A stretch of 16,430 bases of DNA from Bacillota bacterium (GTDB taxonomy: Bacteria; Eremiobacterota; SpSt-956; JAKJGF01): contig JAKPQU010000052.1 in assembly GCA_029555925.1 (NCBI GenBank), positions 1 through 16,430 on the forward strand. The letters run 5' to 3'. Below are positions 14,464-16,430 of this stretch, one piece after another. The translations under genes were made by a program, and so were the position numbers. Below the pieces are notes generated by a model. It did no database searches, was not told the DNA's origin, and worked only from the letters and a program-made list of their open reading frames with translations. Within the stretch, counting starts at the first letter, position 1, and each line of letters begins with the position of its first letter.

Positions 14464-14490
14464 TCACGACTCACGACTCACGACTCACAA
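14464..14490. repeat. Heptamer array of the TCACGAC type, overlapping the lysC stop
   Basis: Three TCACGAC units (14464-14484) and a fourth, partial unit. Read on the minus strand they are GTGAGTC repeats. The TGA at 14485-14487 of the first GTGA is the lysC stop codon. Confidence 0.88.
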
Positions 14491-15678
14491 TTGAAATTCC
14501 TTCACAAGAGCATCTACTGCCTGCTGTTTATACGATTCCTCGACAAGACATGAAATCTTTATTTCCGAAGTTGTAACAAGTGTTATAGGTATACCTGTCA
14601 TAGCTTTAAAAAATCTGGATGCCACTCCGCTCGACGATTTCATGCCTATTCCTACAACAGAAACCTTTACATAACCGGACTGATAGGTTATATTTCCGTT
14701 AAAACCTTTGAGGAATTTGCTTAAAGCATTATTTAAAAATTCTTTCTTATCTTCCACTATGGTAAAGGAAACTGTAAGGCCTCCGTTTGGTTTTATAATA
14801 GAAATCATATCCACATTGAGACCTTCCTTTGCCACACCTTCAAATACATTCAGGGCAAAATCATAATCGACGGCCATATTTGTTATTGTAACCTGTGTCT
14901 GATTTTCCATGACTGAAAGTCCTGTAACCACAGGCTGTTCTATCATCATATCTTCCGAAACCACGTAACTTCCCTCCTCATCTGTCATAGACGAACCGCA
15001 GTAAATGGTAATGCCGAATTTCTTCGCCACTTCTACAGAACGGCTGTGTAAAACCTTCGCTCCCAGACTGGCCATTTCAAGCATTTCGTCATAGGCGACA
15101 TATTTTAATTTTTTTGCCTTCGGATGTAATTTAGGATCTACCGTATATATACCGGGAACATCGCTGTATATTTCACAGTTTACTCCAAGGTCTGCCGCAA
15201 GAGCCACTGCAGAAGTATCAGATCCTCCTCTTCCCAGGGTCGTAAGATTACCATCTTCAGTAATACCCTGAAATCCTGTAACGACCAGTACATTGTAATC
15301 CTTCAGGAAAGAAAGTATTTTTTCTTTATCAAAAGATTTAATTCTTGCCCGGGTATGGTCATCTGTTGTCATGATGCCGGCCTGAAAAGCATTCAGAGAT
15401 ATGCTCTTAATATGTTTCGTATGAAGTGCCATAGAAAGTAATGCGGCAGAAACCTGTTCACCTGTCGTAAGGAGCATATCCATTTCTCTGCCTTCGGGAT
15501 ATTCCGTTATCTCTTTTGCAAGTTTTATAAGATTATCGGTAGATTTTCCCATGGCAGAAACAACTACTACGACTCTGAAATTCTGCTGTATGTTCTTCTC
15601 TATTCTACCTGCCACATTCATTATACGGCCTGTGTCCGCAACAGAACTGCCTCCGTATTTCTGGACTACGATATTCAT
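14485..15678 (-). CDS. lysC: Aspartate kinase
   Basis: 397 residues, the length of a monofunctional LysC. The kinase part has VQKYGGSSV (5-13), SAMGKSTDNL, MLLTTGEQVSAALLSMAL (around 68-85), the substrate loop GRGGSDTSA (149-157) and SDVPGIYTVDP. Two C-terminal ACT regulatory domains follow (about 260-397, e.g. VTGLSVMENQTQVTITNM and ITLVTTSEIKISCLV), so feedback inhibition by lysine and/or threonine is expected. It phosphorylates L-aspartate, the first step to lysine, threonine and methionine. It lies 8 bp after dapH without a well-spaced Shine-Dalgarno site, so the two are probably coupled. The TGA stop is the first unit of a heptamer array. Confidence 0.95.
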   Translation of the reverse strand: MNIVVQKYGGSSVADTGRIMNVAGRIEKNIQQNFRVVVVVSAMGKSTDNLIKLAKEITEYPEGREMDMLLTTGEQVSAALLSMALHTKHIKSISLNAFQAGIMTTDDHTRARIKSFDKEKILSFLKDYNVLVVTGFQGITEDGNLTTLGRGGSDTSAVALAADLGVNCEIYSDVPGIYTVDPKLHPKAKKLKYVAYDEMLEMASLGAKVLHSRSVEVAKKFGITIYCGSSMTDEEGSYVVSEDMMIEQPVVTGLSVMENQTQVTITNMAVDYDFALNVFEGVAKEGLNVDMISIIKPNGGLTVSFTIVEDKKEFLNNALSKFLKGFNGNITYQSGYVKVSVVGIGMKSSSGVASRFFKAMTGIPITLVTTSEIKISCLVEESYKQQAVDALVKEFQL

Positions 15679-15686
15679 AATATTAA

Positions 15687-16388
15687 CTATAATCTCCTCA
15701 ATTCTTCTATTAATTTTGTTTTTTCTCTTGTTTTCTCATCCACTACTTTAATAACTTTCGCAGGAACTCCGGCAACGACAGTAAAGGGTTTTACGTCGGA
15801 AATAACCACGGAACCTGCTGCAACAACAGCACCTTTACCGACTGTTACCCCTTCAAGTACAACTGCATTTGCTCCCATAAGAACATTATCTTCTATAACA
15901 CTTGATTTTTCACTGGGAGGTTCTATGACTCCCGCAATGACGGAACCTGCTCCTATATGGCAGTTTTTGCCTACAATGGCTCTTCCTCCGACAACGACAT
16001 TCATATCTATCATAGTTTTTTCACCGATGGAAGCTCCTATATTCAATACGGCTCCCATCATTATGACAGCTCCGTCGCCTATGTCCACATGGTCCCTTAT
16101 GATTGCTCCCGGCTCTATTCTTGCATTGTATTTACTCAGATCCGCAAGAGGTATGGCAGAATTCCTGCATGGCATTTCTTTTTTATATTTCTTTATGAAA
16201 TGTTTATTCTTTTCATAAAATTCCTGAAATTCAGAAAGTTCACAGAAGAGTACCCCGGCATCTTTACCTCCTATAAATTCTAAAGAGGCAAAATCAATTT
16301 TATCCAGTTCTCCTGAAAGATACACCTTTACAGGGGATTTCCTGGGTGCCTGTGCAATATAGTTTATTATTTCGTATGAATCCATCAT
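15687..16388 (-). CDS. dapH: 2,3,4,5-tetrahydropyridine-2,6-dicarboxylate N-acetyltransferase
   Basis: 233 residues, full length for DapH (about 236). The N-terminal alpha/beta part ([20 protein letters not shown]) and then [20 protein letters not shown] lead into a left-handed beta-helix of hexapeptide repeats (about 85-210: [60 protein letters not shown]), ending in AGVPAKVIK and a C-terminal helix. It acetylates tetrahydrodipicolinate with acetyl-CoA, committing the cell to the acetyl branch of DAP synthesis. Of the two tandem ATGs the upstream one has GGAGG 9 nt away. It is the first gene of the cluster visible here, with a heptamer array just upstream. Confidence 0.95.
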   Translation of the reverse strand: MMDSYEIINYIAQAPRKSPVKVYLSGELDKIDFASLEFIGGKDAGVLFCELSEFQEFYEKNKHFIKKYKKEMPCRNSAIPLADLSKYNARIEPGAIIRDHVDIGDGAVIMMGAVLNIGASIGEKTMIDMNVVVGGRAIVGKNCHIGAGSVIAGVIEPPSEKSSVIEDNVLMGANAVVLEGVTVGKGAVVAAGSVVISDVKPFTVVAGVPAKVIKVVDEKTREKTKLIEELRRL

Positions 16389-16411
16389 AAGTTAATTCCT
16401 CCTTTTTTAAG

Positions 16412-16430
16412 CGTGACGCGTGACGCGTAA
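16412..16430. repeat. Heptamer array at the window edge, 2 or more units
   Basis: Two CGTGACG units and the start of a third (CGTAA) run off the window. The array lies a few bases upstream of the dapH Shine-Dalgarno site. Confidence 0.85.

Noticed and set aside
15925..16283. Plus-strand frames opposite dapH
   Set aside because: dapH is unambiguous from its hexapeptide repeats. These frames are antisense products of the repeat-rich beta-helix code.

Overview
The window is an AT-rich bacterial chromosome segment with compact operons. It has good Shine-Dalgarno sites (AAGGAG/GGAGG type) and sigma70-like promoters, and the gene content is bacterial throughout. No rRNA or other phylogenetic marker is present, so the phylum cannot be fixed. 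De novo lysine/diaminopimelate synthesis by the acetyl branch, a PilB/GspE-like protein carrying an N-terminal helix-turn-helix, and a TMTC-like membrane glycosyltransferase suggest an uncultured, probably deep-branching lineage rather than a well-studied species. That placement is inference.

Layout. 1-542: a decayed IS200/IS605-family element (TnpA N-terminus and a right-end-like hairpin), a 13-unit heptamer repeat tract and a promoter. 543-1484 (+): a TerC/Alx-family membrane protein. 1537-5563 (-): a three-gene set made of a TMTC-like GT-C glycosyltransferase with TPRs, an HTH-GspE/PilB-like ATPase with a degenerate active site, and a GT2 glycosyltransferase. 5564-6290: about 725 bp without a gene, holding heptamer arrays, a ~235-bp inverted-repeat element and an extended -10 promoter. 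6291-9096 (+): an ABC-2 exporter, with the ATPase overlapping a permease fused to a CPBP (CAAX-protease-like) domain. 9274-10899 (+): a probable (alpha/alpha)6-barrel glycoside hydrolase with its own promoter and terminator. 10981-11328 (+): a 5'-truncated ABC-2 permease remnant. 11371-16388 (-): a lysine/diaminopimelate cluster running dapH, lysC, ArgD-like aminotransferase, a small glycine-rich hydrophobic protein and an M20 deacetylase. Together its enzymes cover aspartate phosphorylation and the three acetyl-specific steps from tetrahydrodipicolinate to LL-diaminopimelate; asd, dapA, dapB and dapF are not in the window.

The most unusual feature is a family of tandem 7-bp repeats in most intergenic spaces. 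The main unit is CGTNACG, a near-palindrome that is GC-rich against an AT-rich background. Relatives are built on GTGANNN, for example TCACGAC and GTGACCA. Because 7 leaves remainder 1 when divided by 3, three successive GTGA units put TGA in all three frames. The stop codons of five genes (terC, GT2, CPBP-permease, M20 deacetylase, lysC) lie inside such arrays, and a sixth ends one base before an array. The arrays therefore sit at transcript ends and in several cases form the C-terminal codons and the stop. A GTAG-type REP palindrome, an inverted-repeat element and a duplicated ~55-bp sequence next to two of the arrays add to the repeat load.
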